From NCBI GenBank assembly GCA_017474235.1, contig JAFVIB010000004.1:265893-329892 (forward strand): DNA of 64,000 nt, in the 5' to 3' direction. Shown here one piece after another: positions 9,031-17,259 of this stretch. The DNA comes from Alistipes sp. Lineage in GTDB: Bacteria > Bacteroidota > Bacteroidia > Bacteroidales > Rikenellaceae. Each line of letters begins with the position of its first letter. The stretch's first letter is position 1. The translations under genes and the position numbers were made by a program. The notes under the pieces were generated by a model that was not told where the DNA came from, ran no database searches, and was given only the letters and a program-made list of their open reading frames with translations.

Positions 9031-10485
9031 ATGAATAGAGATTTTAGTGCGCTCTGTCCAGCGCTTGTATGGAAACATTTTGCGGCAATCTGTAATATCC
9101 CGCACCCTTCTCATCACGAGGAGAAGATTCGTCAGTATGTTGTCGATTTTGCTGAGGCTCAAGGTCTTGAGTATAAGGTGGATGAGGCAAATAATGTCTA
9201 TGTGCGCAAGCCTGCCACTGTCGGTATGGAGAACCGCAAGGGTATTGTTATTCAGGCTCACCTCGATATGGTGCCACAGAAGAATAACGACAAGGTGTTT
9301 GACTTTGAAAACGATCCTATTGAGGCGTATATTGATGGCGAGTGGGTTACTGCAAATGGTACTACACTCGGTGCAGATAACGGCATCGGTGCTGCGGCAA
9401 TTCTTGCAGTACTTGAGGATAAAACTCTTGTTCACGGCGAGGTAGAGGCTCTCTTTACCGCTACCGAGGAGACCGGTATGGACGGTGCTTTTGGTCTGAA
9501 GGGTGGTCTGTTGAAGGGTGATATACTGCTTAACTTGGACTCTGAGACCGAGGGCGAGCTCTATGTGGGTTGTGCAGGTGGTCTTGATGCAAATATCACT
9601 CTGCCATATACAGCCGAGGCTGCTCCTGCAGGCTATGTTGCATATAGCGTTGAGGTAAAGGGTCTGAAGGGTGGTCACTCAGGTATTCAGATTGGTTATC
9701 AGCGTGCCAATGCCAATAGAGAGTTGTTCCGTCTGCTCAACCATACAGCGTGCGATGCCCGTCTGGCAAGTGTAGATGGTGGCGGTCTGCGCAATGCTAT
9801 TCCGCGCGAGGCGACAGCTGTTGTCCTTGTCAGTGAGGCTGATACAGCTGCTTTTGAGGCAGAGGTGGCTCAGGCTGAAAAGACTCTTGTTGCAGAGTTC
9901 GCAAATATTGAGGATAGCATCTCTGTAAAGTGTACAAAGTGCCAAATGCCGACTACTGTTATACCTGCTCAGGTAGCAGAGAAGCTTGCAAAGGCTGTTA
10001 TTGGCGCGCCAAACGGTGTTGTTAAGATGTCGGTCGAGATGGAGGGTCTTGTGCAGACATCGTCAAACCTTGCCCGTGTAGTCTCTGACGGTAGCGTTGT
10101 GAAGATTCAGTGTCTGCTGCGTAGCTCTGTAAATTCAGAGAAACACGCTTTGGGTGAGGCTATTAAGGGTGTATTTGAGCTTGCCGGTGCAACTGTCGAG
10201 TTGTCGGGCGATTATGACGGTTGGAAACCAAATATGGAGTCGCCAATTCTCCATACTATGTTGGCATCTTATGAGTCACTTTATGGCGTTAAGCCGGCTG
10301 TGATGGCTATCCACGCAGGTCTTGAGTGTGGTATTATTGGTGGCAAGTATGAGGGTCTGGATATGATCTCATTTGGTCCGACAATCTGCTTCCCTCACTC
10401 TCCGGATGAGAAGGTTGAGATTGCATCAGTAGAGAAGTTCTACTCATTCCTGCTCCATACCCTTGCAAATGCACCGCTTAAGTAG
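9031..10485 (+). CDS. pepD: Aminoacyl-histidine dipeptidase (M20C)
   Basis: 484 residues, the usual length of PepD, a cytoplasmic dizinc dipeptidase. Metal and catalytic residues are visible: His77 and Asp79 in AHLDMV, Asp116 in TLGADNGIG, Glu146/Glu147 in TATEETGMDG, and a later HAGLECG. A lid or dimerisation domain is inserted between the two halves (about residues 200-390). It is three bases after the sulfatase and one base before the lipid kinase gene, so part of the same operon. Confidence 0.94.
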   Translation: MNRDFSALCPALVWKHFAAICNIPHPSHHEEKIRQYVVDFAEAQGLEYKVDEANNVYVRKPATVGMENRKGIVIQAHLDMVPQKNNDKVFDFENDPIEAYIDGEWVTANGTTLGADNGIGAAAILAVLEDKTLVHGEVEALFTATEETGMDGAFGLKGGLLKGDILLNLDSETEGELYVGCAGGLDANITLPYTAEAAPAGYVAYSVEVKGLKGGHSGIQIGYQRANANRELFRLLNHTACDARLASVDGGGLRNAIPREATAVVLVSEADTAAFEAEVAQAEKTLVAEFANIEDSISVKCTKCQMPTTVIPAQVAEKLAKAVIGAPNGVVKMSVEMEGLVQTSSNLARVVSDGSVVKIQCLLRSSVNSEKHALGEAIKGVFELAGATVELSGDYDGWKPNMESPILHTMLASYESLYGVKPAVMAIHAGLECGIIGGKYEGLDMISFGPTICFPHSPDEKVEIASVEKFYSFLLHTLANAPLK

Positions 10486-10486
10486 T

Positions 10487-11458
10487 ATGGCGTACGAGCA
10501 GATTATACCCGAACATTGGTTTGTCATCGTAAACCCGACAGCCGGAGCCGGTCACGGACTTAAAGACTATCCGCAGATAGCCAAGCTGTTGCGCGATAAT
10601 GAGATATACCACGATGCCGTATTTACAGAGCATAAATTTCACGCAACAGAGCTTACTGTCGAGGCTGTAAATAAGGGCTATCGCAAGATTATCGTTGTCG
10701 GTGGAGATGGCACTCTCAATGAGGTGGTTAATGGACTGTTTATTCAGAAGCAGTGCGAGCCGAAAGATATTCGGCTGGCAATGATGTCTGTCGGTACGGG
10801 TAACGATTGGGTACGCACATTCGGTATGGCATCAAAGTACTCGGAGGCTATTCGTGCAATCAAGGAGGGCAAAACATTTTTGCAGGATGTGGGTGCTGTG
10901 ACCTATACCGAGTCGAAGTTTACACAGACACGGTATATGGTAAATGTTGTCGGACTTGGCTTTGACGCTTTTGTTATCTCGGTCTTTAACCATTGGAAGG
11001 CGAAGGGTCTGAAGGGTCGCTGGCTCTATATTGCAAGCATCCTGAAGGCATACTTTAACTATAAGTTCTCCGGTGCGAAGATTATTGTCGATGGAGAGGA
11101 GGTCTATAATAACCTTATCTTCAGCATCGCCGTCGGTATCTGTAAGTATAATGGAGGCGGTGTGCAGCAACTACCAAAGGCTGTGGCAGATGACGGTCTG
11201 TTAGATATAACACTTATCAAACCGCTCCATTGGTGGCATATTATCTTCCGTCTTCAGAGATTCTTTAATGGCGATATATACTCTATCGGTCATATCAAGC
11301 ATACGCAGGGTAAGCATATCCGCATCGAGTCTGTGCCTCCTATATGGGTTGAGTGTGACGGCGAGATGATGGGCGAAACACCTGTCGAGATAGAGATTGT
11401 TCCGCAGGCTGTGCGTGTGGTTGTCACTAAGGAGTTCTTGGAGAGGCGTAAACGATAA
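10487..11458 (+). CDS. Diacylglycerol/lipid kinase family protein (YegS/BmrU type)
   Basis: 323 residues. The nucleotide-binding DAGK catalytic domain has NPTAGAG at 16-22, GGDGTLNEV at 72-80 and VGTGNDW further on. The C-terminal beta-sandwich domain of YegS-like kinases follows. It likely phosphorylates a membrane lipid such as diacylglycerol, perhaps recycling lipid released by envelope assembly. The start at 10487 follows the pepD stop by one base; a longer in-frame start at 10463 lies within pepD and is less likely. Confidence 0.88.
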   Translation: MAYEQIIPEHWFVIVNPTAGAGHGLKDYPQIAKLLRDNEIYHDAVFTEHKFHATELTVEAVNKGYRKIIVVGGDGTLNEVVNGLFIQKQCEPKDIRLAMMSVGTGNDWVRTFGMASKYSEAIRAIKEGKTFLQDVGAVTYTESKFTQTRYMVNVVGLGFDAFVISVFNHWKAKGLKGRWLYIASILKAYFNYKFSGAKIIVDGEEVYNNLIFSIAVGICKYNGGGVQQLPKAVADDGLLDITLIKPLHWWHIIFRLQRFFNGDIYSIGHIKHTQGKHIRIESVPPIWVECDGEMMGETPVEIEIVPQAVRVVVTKEFLERRKR

Positions 11459-11493
11459 GACTGGAAATGCTGTTTTTTACAACATAATAAACT

Positions 11494-12534
11494 ATGACCA
11501 AAGATAATTCACAACTGCAAGAGTTTGTTGATAAGACATTTGTTAGCGATGTGTGCTTGATTATTGAGGATGGACGGCAAAAGGCGTATAGTGCTGTCAA
11601 TAACTCAATGATTGAGACATATTGGCGGGTTGGACAACGAATTGTCGAGGAGGAACAGAGTGGGAATGAGCGAGCAGAGTATGGTAAACGCATAATCGAA
11701 CATCTCTCTAAAGAGTTGACATATCGTTATGGGAAAGGTTTTAGCAAGAGATACCTTGCTTACTTCCGTAAGTTCTACCTTACTATCGACAACTTGCAGA
11801 TTTTGCAGACGCGTTTGCAAAATCTTACATGGTCACATATTCTTACAGTCTTGAGGTTAGATTCTGATGTAAGTATTCGATGGTACTTACAAATGGCATC
11901 ACAGGAGATGTGGAGTGTTCGTACTCTTGATAGAAACATAAGTACGCAATACTTTGAGCGTCATTTTAATCAGCCACAATTGCCGATGTTGGAAGAAAAT
12001 CCCAATAAATTAGAGTTGTTGAAGAGCCCTGTTGTTGCCGAGTTTTTAGGCTTTCAGCATGATAATAGCTTCTCAGAACAAGAACTAGAGAGTGCGATAA
12101 TAGGTCATCTTCACGACTTTATTATGGAGATGGGGCGAGGTTTTGCTTTTATGGCTCGTCAGCAACTTGTCCGCACGGATACGCAGGACTATTTTATCGA
12201 CCTTGTTTTCTACAATGTTATTCTGAAATGTTATGTTCTAATCGACCTTAAGGTCGGTACGATTACTCATCAGGATGTAGGGCAGATGGATATGTATGTC
12301 CGTATGTACGACGAAATGAAGCGTACAGAAGGCGATAATCCGACTATTGGCATTGTACTTTGTTCTGAAACCAGTAAAGATATTGCCCGATATTCTATAC
12401 TAAACGGCAATGAGCAGTTGTTCGCAGCTAAATACCTCCCTGTACTACCGTCAGAGGAGGATTTACGACGAGAGATTGAAAAACAAAAAGATATTTTTAT
12501 GTTGCAACAGCGAATTAATAGCGAAAACGAGTAA
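11494..12534 (+). CDS. YhcG/DUF1016-type PD-(D/E)XK nuclease family protein
   Basis: 346 residues. The N-terminal helical DUF1016 region (about 15-160) contains ETYWRVGQRIVEEEQ and YGKRIIEHLSKEL. The C-terminal nuclease fold carries Glu199, Asp236 in YFIDLVFYN, and Asp251-x-Lys253 in LIDLKVG, the PD-(D/E)XK core. Homologues are scattered between strains and often lie near restriction systems or mobile DNA, but none is visible here. The codon mix is more A/T-rich than in its neighbours, consistent with (not proof of) acquisition. Function is uncertain; DNA processing or defence is the usual guess. It ends just before a bidirectional terminator. Confidence 0.85.
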   Translation: MTKDNSQLQEFVDKTFVSDVCLIIEDGRQKAYSAVNNSMIETYWRVGQRIVEEEQSGNERAEYGKRIIEHLSKELTYRYGKGFSKRYLAYFRKFYLTIDNLQILQTRLQNLTWSHILTVLRLDSDVSIRWYLQMASQEMWSVRTLDRNISTQYFERHFNQPQLPMLEENPNKLELLKSPVVAEFLGFQHDNSFSEQELESAIIGHLHDFIMEMGRGFAFMARQQLVRTDTQDYFIDLVFYNVILKCYVLIDLKVGTITHQDVGQMDMYVRMYDEMKRTEGDNPTIGIVLCSETSKDIARYSILNGNEQLFAAKYLPVLPSEEDLRREIEKQKDIFMLQQRINSENE

Positions 12535-12568
12535 ACAGAAAATTTGTCAATAACTTCATATCATTAAA

Positions 12569-12594
12569 TAGGGGATTGCAACTGCAATCCCCTA
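12569..12594. terminator. Bidirectional terminator
   Basis: Perfect 12-bp stem TAGGGGATTGCA / TGCAATCCCCTA with a 2-base spacer, followed by TATATTTT on the plus strand. It separates the convergent nuclease and ABC permease genes. Confidence 0.85.
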
Positions 12595-12598
12595 TATT

Positions 12599-13918
12599 TT
12601 AATACTTTAGCCACTTGTATAACTCCTTGAAGGTTGGCTTCTTGCCGTGCATAAATATGCCGACACGATAGATTTTGCCCGCAAGCCATACCATAACAAT
12701 AAATGTAGCATAGAGCAGTACTATTGAGAGGACAATCTCCCAAGTAGGTATTCCGCTCGGAATACGACCCATCATTACAATTGGCGAGGTAAACGGAATC
12801 ATCGAACACCAAACAACAAGAGGGCTATTCGGGTCATTCATAACCATTGTCAGGATTATGAAGGCGAAGATAATCGGTATTGTAACCGGTGTTGTGAGCT
12901 GCTGTGCATCCTGCGCCTCATCGACACTTGCTCCGATAGCTGCATACATAGCCGCATAGAGTAGAAATCCGCCAATCATAAATACAAGCAACAGAACGAC
13001 AATCTTGGCAATGTATGCCGTATCCATTATCGATGCCATAGCTGTTACCATACCTGTATCTACACCGCTTGCCGCCATTGCGCTAATATCTGCTCCGGCT
13101 TGCACAGCCTCTACGCTTGCCAATATGTCATCAGGCATAATTGCAGGCACTACAAGGGCACTCATAACTACAATAAGCACGCCCCAAACGATAATTTGTG
13201 TTGCTGCCACAGCCGCCACACCGAGAATCTTTCCCATCATCATATCAAATGGACGCACTGTCGATACAAGCACCTCAAGGATTCGAGAGTTCTTCTCCTC
13301 GATAATGCTCTGCATAACCACCGAGCCGTAGATAACAAGGAAAAAGTAGAGTACAAAGCCCAAAATGATACCCACTAAACTTGAGGCAGCCGATGATGAA
13401 GCGGTACTCTGCTCCTCGCCATTGCGGAATGTCGAGAGGGTGATATCGACCTCAATCTGCTCAAGAATCTGCTTAAGGTCCTCGATATTGCGAGCCTTCA
13501 GACGCTCCGCTTCTACAATCTCCTCTACCTGATCGGTAATAGTATCCTCGATAAGCATAGATGAGGAGCTGTTGGTGTAGAGCTGTATATTATTTGGATT
13601 TGTTACTATATCCTCACCAATGTAGAGTACTCCGAAGTCATCAGTCTCGAGAGACTTTTTAAGCTCTGCCTGCAAATCTCCATCGGGGATTGTGACAAAC
13701 TTTATATCTTCATCGCTCTGCAGACGCTCTGCAACAATGCCACTGTTATCAATTACCGAAATCTGCTTTGTGTCGCCCTTGGCATATATCATTATAAGCG
13801 TTGGTGCAACACTTATAAGAGCCAACAGCAGCGGCATAAGCAGGGTTGTGATGATAAACGACTTTTTATATACACGCTCCTTAAATTCGCGTACTATTAT
13901 CAGACCAATATTCTTCAT
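12599..13918 (-). CDS. ABC-2 type transporter permease (NatB-like)
   Basis: 439 residues. The N-terminus REFKERVYKKSFI plus a first membrane helix is followed by a large extracytoplasmic domain (about 60-175) and about five or six further membrane segments, including KILGVAAVAATQIIVWG and VVLLLVFMIGGFLLYAAMYAAIG. This is the NatB/YhaP layout of two-gene ABC exporters, for sodium or small toxic molecules in known cases; the substrate here is unknown. It is 9 bases downstream of its ATPase gene. Confidence 0.88.
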   Translation of the reverse strand: MKNIGLIIVREFKERVYKKSFIITTLLMPLLLALISVAPTLIMIYAKGDTKQISVIDNSGIVAERLQSDEDIKFVTIPDGDLQAELKKSLETDDFGVLYIGEDIVTNPNNIQLYTNSSSSMLIEDTITDQVEEIVEAERLKARNIEDLKQILEQIEVDITLSTFRNGEEQSTASSSAASSLVGIILGFVLYFFLVIYGSVVMQSIIEEKNSRILEVLVSTVRPFDMMMGKILGVAAVAATQIIVWGVLIVVMSALVVPAIMPDDILASVEAVQAGADISAMAASGVDTGMVTAMASIMDTAYIAKIVVLLLVFMIGGFLLYAAMYAAIGASVDEAQDAQQLTTPVTIPIIFAFIILTMVMNDPNSPLVVWCSMIPFTSPIVMMGRIPSGIPTWEIVLSIVLLYATFIVMVWLAGKIYRVGIFMHGKKPTFKELYKWLKY

Positions 13919-13927
13919 AATACCCTC

Positions 13928-14854
13928 CTACTTTAAGTTGCCATTTACGGCACGGATAAATATATCGTTCATGCTCGGGATAATCTCTGTAAAGCTTCTC
14001 AGCTCCACCTGCTCATTGATTGCCGAGATTACACTGCGCACATCATCGTCCTGATTGATGTGTATCTTGGCAGATGTCATCCCCGAGAACTTGTCATACT
14101 CGCTCTCAAGCACATCGCAACACTCTGTAACAGATGTAAAGGCATCAGCCTCTCCGCGATAGTTTACAGCAAATATGTTGTTGCCATGGCTGCGACGAAT
14201 GTCATCTACGCGACCCGAAAGAATATTTTTAGACTTGTTTATCAGCGTGATGTGGTCACAAATCTCCTCCACACTTGACATATTGTGTGTCGAGAATATC
14301 ACCGTTGCACCCTCGTCTCGGAGTCGTAAAATCTCCTCCTTGAGCAGATTGGCATTTATAGGGTCAAAGCCGGAGAATGGCTCGTCAAAGATGAGCAACT
14401 TCGGGGTATGCAGCACAGTTACGATAAACTGTATCTTCTGCGCCATGCCCTTTGACAAATCCTCGACCTTCTTGTTCCACCAATCCTCAATGCCAAAGCG
14501 GATAAACCACTGCTTAAGGCGCACAAGAGCCTCGTGGCGGGATAGACCCTTGAGACGAGCCAAGAAGAGAGCCTGTTCGCCAACCTTCATCTTCTTGTAT
14601 AGTCCTCGCTCCTCCGGCAGATAACCGATACGGTATATATCTTGCTGTGTAATCGGGCGATTCTCAAAGAAAACTTGACCCTCATCGGGGATAGTTATAC
14701 GGTTTATAACACGGATAAGTGTGGTCTTTCCTGCACCATTCGGACCTAAAAGACCATAGACCGAGCCGGCAGGAATCTCTACCGATACATCATCAAGCGC
14801 GGTATGCCCTGTAAAACGCTTTGTGATGTGTTGCGCTGTAATAATATTGCTCAT
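13928..14854 (-). CDS. ABC transporter ATP-binding protein (NatA-like)
   Basis: 308 residues. Walker A GPNGAGKT at about 37-44, signature LSKGMAQK (a variant of LSGGQ found in this subfamily), Walker B LLIFDEP, and an H-loop His in STHN. The C-terminal part (about 215-308) is an extra regulatory domain as in NatA/YhaQ. The start is the ATG at 14852-14854; an in-frame TTG at 14866 is less likely. It shares a short divergent promoter region with galE. Confidence 0.92.
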   Translation of the reverse strand: MSNIITAQHITKRFTGHTALDDVSVEIPAGSVYGLLGPNGAGKTTLIRVINRITIPDEGQVFFENRPITQQDIYRIGYLPEERGLYKKMKVGEQALFLARLKGLSRHEALVRLKQWFIRFGIEDWWNKKVEDLSKGMAQKIQFIVTVLHTPKLLIFDEPFSGFDPINANLLKEEILRLRDEGATVIFSTHNMSSVEEICDHITLINKSKNILSGRVDDIRRSHGNNIFAVNYRGEADAFTSVTECCDVLESEYDKFSGMTSAKIHINQDDDVRSVISAINEQVELRSFTEIIPSMNDIFIRAVNGNLK

Positions 14855-14881
14855 AATAACCAACAATTGAGATTATATATA

Positions 14882-14910
14882 CAAAGGTATTAATTTTTTT
14901 ATTATATTTG
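14882..14910. promoter_or_regulatory. Back-to-back promoters: ABC exporter (-) and galE (+)
   Basis: Minus-strand TACCTTTG at 14882-14889 drives the ABC genes; plus-strand TATATTTG at 14903-14910 drives galE. The boxes are only 13 bases apart, so polymerases at the two promoters should exclude each other. No convincing TTG was found for either. Confidence 0.6.
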
Positions 14911-14927
14911 TAGCAAATTGAGTAAAA

Positions 14928-15956
14928 ATGGGTAAAAAATCAGTTCTTGTTTCCGGAGGTGCGGGCTATATCGGTTCGCATACAACCGTAGAGTTAATAG
15001 CTGCGGGTTACGATGTTGTAATCGCAGATAACCTCTCAAACTCCGATATGTCGGGCGTAGAGGGTGTGCGCGCCATCACAGGTGTTGATGTGCCGTTTGT
15101 AAATGTAGATTGTTGTGATAAAGAGGCTTTTGCAGAGCTCTTTAAGCAGTATGACTTCGACTCTGTTATCCACTTTGCAGCCTTCAAGGCTGTCGGAGAG
15201 TCTGTTGCTGACCCTATGAAGTACTATCGCAATAATCTGCTCTCGTTTTTGAATATTATAGACCTTATGCGCGAGTATGGTCGTAGAAATATCGTCTTCT
15301 CATCTTCGGCAACAGTCTATGGCGAGGCAGAAGAGCTCCCTGTAACTGAGCAGACCGAGCGTAAGCCGGCAACAAGTGCCTATGGTAATACAAAGCAGAT
15401 GTGTGAGGATATTTTGCGCGATGCAGTAACAGCTTATCCGGAGTTGAAGGGTATCGCACTGCGATATTTTAACCCTATTGGCGCACATCCGTCAGCACTT
15501 ATCGGCGAGCTTCCTCGTGGTGTGCCGCAGAACCTTGTACCTTATGTTACACAGACCGCTGCAGGTGTGCGTGAGTGTCTCTCTATCTTTGGTGATGACT
15601 ATCCTACAGAGGATGGCAGCTGTCTGCGTGACTATATAGATATTGTAGATTTGGCAAAGGCACATGTGGCAGCGATAGACCGTATGGTTGAGGGTCGAAA
15701 TAGTGAAAATTATGAGATTTTCAATGTCGGCACAGGTCGCGCAGTATCTGTATTTGAGCTTGTAAAGACCTTTGAGCGTGTAAATAATCTTAAGCTTAAC
15801 TATAAGGTTGCACCCCGTCGTGCCGGTGATGTTGTCGCTGTGTGGGCAGATACATCACTTGCAAATAAGGAGTTGGGCTGGCACGCAGAGCGCACCTTAG
15901 ACCAAACTCTGAAGGCTGCGTGGGCTTGGGAGAAGAGAGTAAGAAATATAAAATAA
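14928..15956 (+). CDS. galE: UDP-glucose 4-epimerase
   Basis: 342 residues, the usual length. Interconverts UDP-glucose and UDP-galactose (or the N-acetyl forms) to feed polysaccharide synthesis. NAD-binding GGAGYIGS is at residues 10-17, the catalytic Ser region is SSSATVYG, and the YxxxK pair is in YGNTK. ALRYFNPIGAHPS and the C-terminal RRAGDV are typical of GalE. deoC follows after 8 bases. Confidence 0.95.
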   Translation: MGKKSVLVSGGAGYIGSHTTVELIAAGYDVVIADNLSNSDMSGVEGVRAITGVDVPFVNVDCCDKEAFAELFKQYDFDSVIHFAAFKAVGESVADPMKYYRNNLLSFLNIIDLMREYGRRNIVFSSSATVYGEAEELPVTEQTERKPATSAYGNTKQMCEDILRDAVTAYPELKGIALRYFNPIGAHPSALIGELPRGVPQNLVPYVTQTAAGVRECLSIFGDDYPTEDGSCLRDYIDIVDLAKAHVAAIDRMVEGRNSENYEIFNVGTGRAVSVFELVKTFERVNNLKLNYKVAPRRAGDVVAVWADTSLANKELGWHAERTLDQTLKAAWAWEKRVRNIK

Positions 15957-15964
15957 ATATAAGT

Positions 15965-16843
15965 ATGGAGTATAGTAATATCATTAATCAGTATGCTCCG
16001 GCAATGTCCGAGGCAGAGGTGGCGGCAGCTGTTGCACAGGCAAAGGCTGCAATGTCAAAGAACGAAAATGTGGAGGTGTATAAGTTCTGCCTCTCGGCTG
16101 TGGATTTGACTACACTTACCTGTAACGACTCTGTGGAGTCTGTCACAGAGTTCGCAAAGCGCACCGTAACTTTCGCCGAGAAGTATCCTCAGATTCCGAA
16201 TGTGGCATCTATCTGCGTATATCCAGCATTTGTCGAGACCGTTGGTGTTGCTGTCGATGGTACACCTATGCGCATTACAAGTGTCGGCGGCGGTTTCCCT
16301 GCTTCGCAGACCTTCCTTGAGGTAAAGATGCTCGAGGTAGCTATGGCTGTTGAGAATGGAGCAGACGAGGTCGATATCGTTCTCAATGTCGGCAAAATGC
16401 TCACAGGTGCCTATGATGAGGCTGCAAATGAGGTTGAGGTTATCCGTTCCGAGATGGATTCGGATATTATCCTTAAGGTTATTATCGAGTCGGGAGCCCT
16501 CAAAACTCCGGACCTTATCCGTAAGGCATCCCTTATCTCTATGGCTGCGGGTGCAGACTTTATCAAGACCTCTACCGGTAAGATTGATGTTGCTGCCACT
16601 CCGGAGGCTGCGGTTGTTATGTGTCAGGCAATTAAGGATTTCTATGCCGCTACCGGTCGCAAAGTCGGCTTTAAGGCGGCAGGAGGCGTTAAAACCCCAT
16701 CAGATGCAGCCCTCTATTATACCATCGTAGAGCAGATTTTGGGCGAGGAGTGGCTCACTACCGACCTCTTCCGTATCGGTGCATCGTCGGCGGCTAATAA
16801 CTTGCTGTCAGCGATTGTGGGAACTACTACTATCCACTTCTAA
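15965..16843 (+). CDS. deoC: Deoxyribose-phosphate aldolase
   Basis: 292 residues. Splits 2-deoxyribose 5-phosphate into acetaldehyde and glyceraldehyde 3-phosphate during deoxynucleoside use. The Schiff-base Lys is in FIKTSTGK and the second Lys in GFKAAGGVKT; VCVYP-like IcVYPAF lies near the N-terminus and DEVDIVLNVG precedes the active site. Longer than the roughly 220-residue DeoC of Bacillus, matching the larger enterobacterial-type proteins. The start at 15965 was chosen over an in-frame ATG at 15920 that lies inside galE. The stop codon forms the first base of repeat A2. Confidence 0.94.
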   Translation: MEYSNIINQYAPAMSEAEVAAAVAQAKAAMSKNENVEVYKFCLSAVDLTTLTCNDSVESVTEFAKRTVTFAEKYPQIPNVASICVYPAFVETVGVAVDGTPMRITSVGGGFPASQTFLEVKMLEVAMAVENGADEVDIVLNVGKMLTGAYDEAANEVEVIRSEMDSDIILKVIIESGALKTPDLIRKASLISMAAGADFIKTSTGKIDVAATPEAAVVMCQAIKDFYAATGRKVGFKAAGGVKTPSDAALYYTIVEQILGEEWLTTDLFRIGASSAANNLLSAIVGTTTIHF

Positions 16844-16970
16844 TTTTGTTGTGAAAATACGGCACCTGCTTCCGCTAACAAAAAGTACCCGCAAAGGGAA
16901 ATACGCATAGTATGTCCCTTCGCGGGTATTTTTGCCGAGCGTTGCACCTACCGTATTTTGACAACAAAAT
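16843..16970 (+). repeat. Family A structured element, copy A2
   Basis: Starts at the last base of the deoC stop codon. The outer arms 16843-16862 and 16951-16970 pair over 20 bases with one mismatch. Conserved flanks CTTCCGCTAACAAAAA and CGAGCGTTGCACCTAC are present. The inner stem TACCCGC / GCGGGTA continues through AAAGGG / CCCTT and ATAC/GTAT near the tip. The whole 16844-17259 gap contains no gene: it holds this element, a spacer with a second copy of the border TGACAACAAAAT plus GTGCAA, and family B copy B1. Confidence 0.75.
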
Positions 16971-17043
16971 GAGTGCAAGAAAGTATCAGAGAGCAAACTC
17001 TGACAACAAAATAGGTGCAAACTATAAGCGTAGTGAAATTGGA

Positions 17044-17254
17044 ATTTCTGTTCTTTTCGGATTTAGGAAAAACCATCGTAGATGGTACAAGAAAAAGATA
17101 GTCCTCTGAGGTCAAGTTTACTTGAAACCGAAAGATGGACTATCTTTTATTGTAATAGCCGCAAGGCTATCCTAAATCCGCAACGCATAGAAGAGAAACG
17201 CAGTTTCTCCGAAAGCTTTTTGCACGCCCTGCTTTTTCTCGAAAAAGCGGGCAG
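17044..17254 (+). repeat. Family B cloverleaf element, copy B1
   Basis: 211 bases almost identical to 38502-38711. Core four-way junction: P1 17058-17068 with 17170-17180 (11 bp); P2 17072-17086 (ACCATC-GTA-GATGGT); P3 17093-17104 with 17137-17148, topped by P3a 17113-17124 (CAAG-TTTA-CTTG); P4 17155-17170 (ATAGCC-GCAA-GGCTAT). After the junction come a hairpin at 17193-17209 (GAGAAAC-GCA-GTTTCTC) and P5 at 17231-17248 (GCTTTTTC-TC-GAAAAAGC). The element ends 5 bases before the ileS stop. A 60-codon open frame runs through it but is not conserved in diverged copies. Which strand, if any, is transcribed is unknown. Confidence 0.75.
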
Positions 17255-17259
17255 TACAC

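Noticed and set aside
17058-17180. Cloverleaf as a tRNA or tmRNA relative
   Set aside because: No T-loop (GTTCGA) or D-loop consensus, no 7-bp anticodon loop, and P3 is far longer than any tRNA arm; only the arm number is similar.
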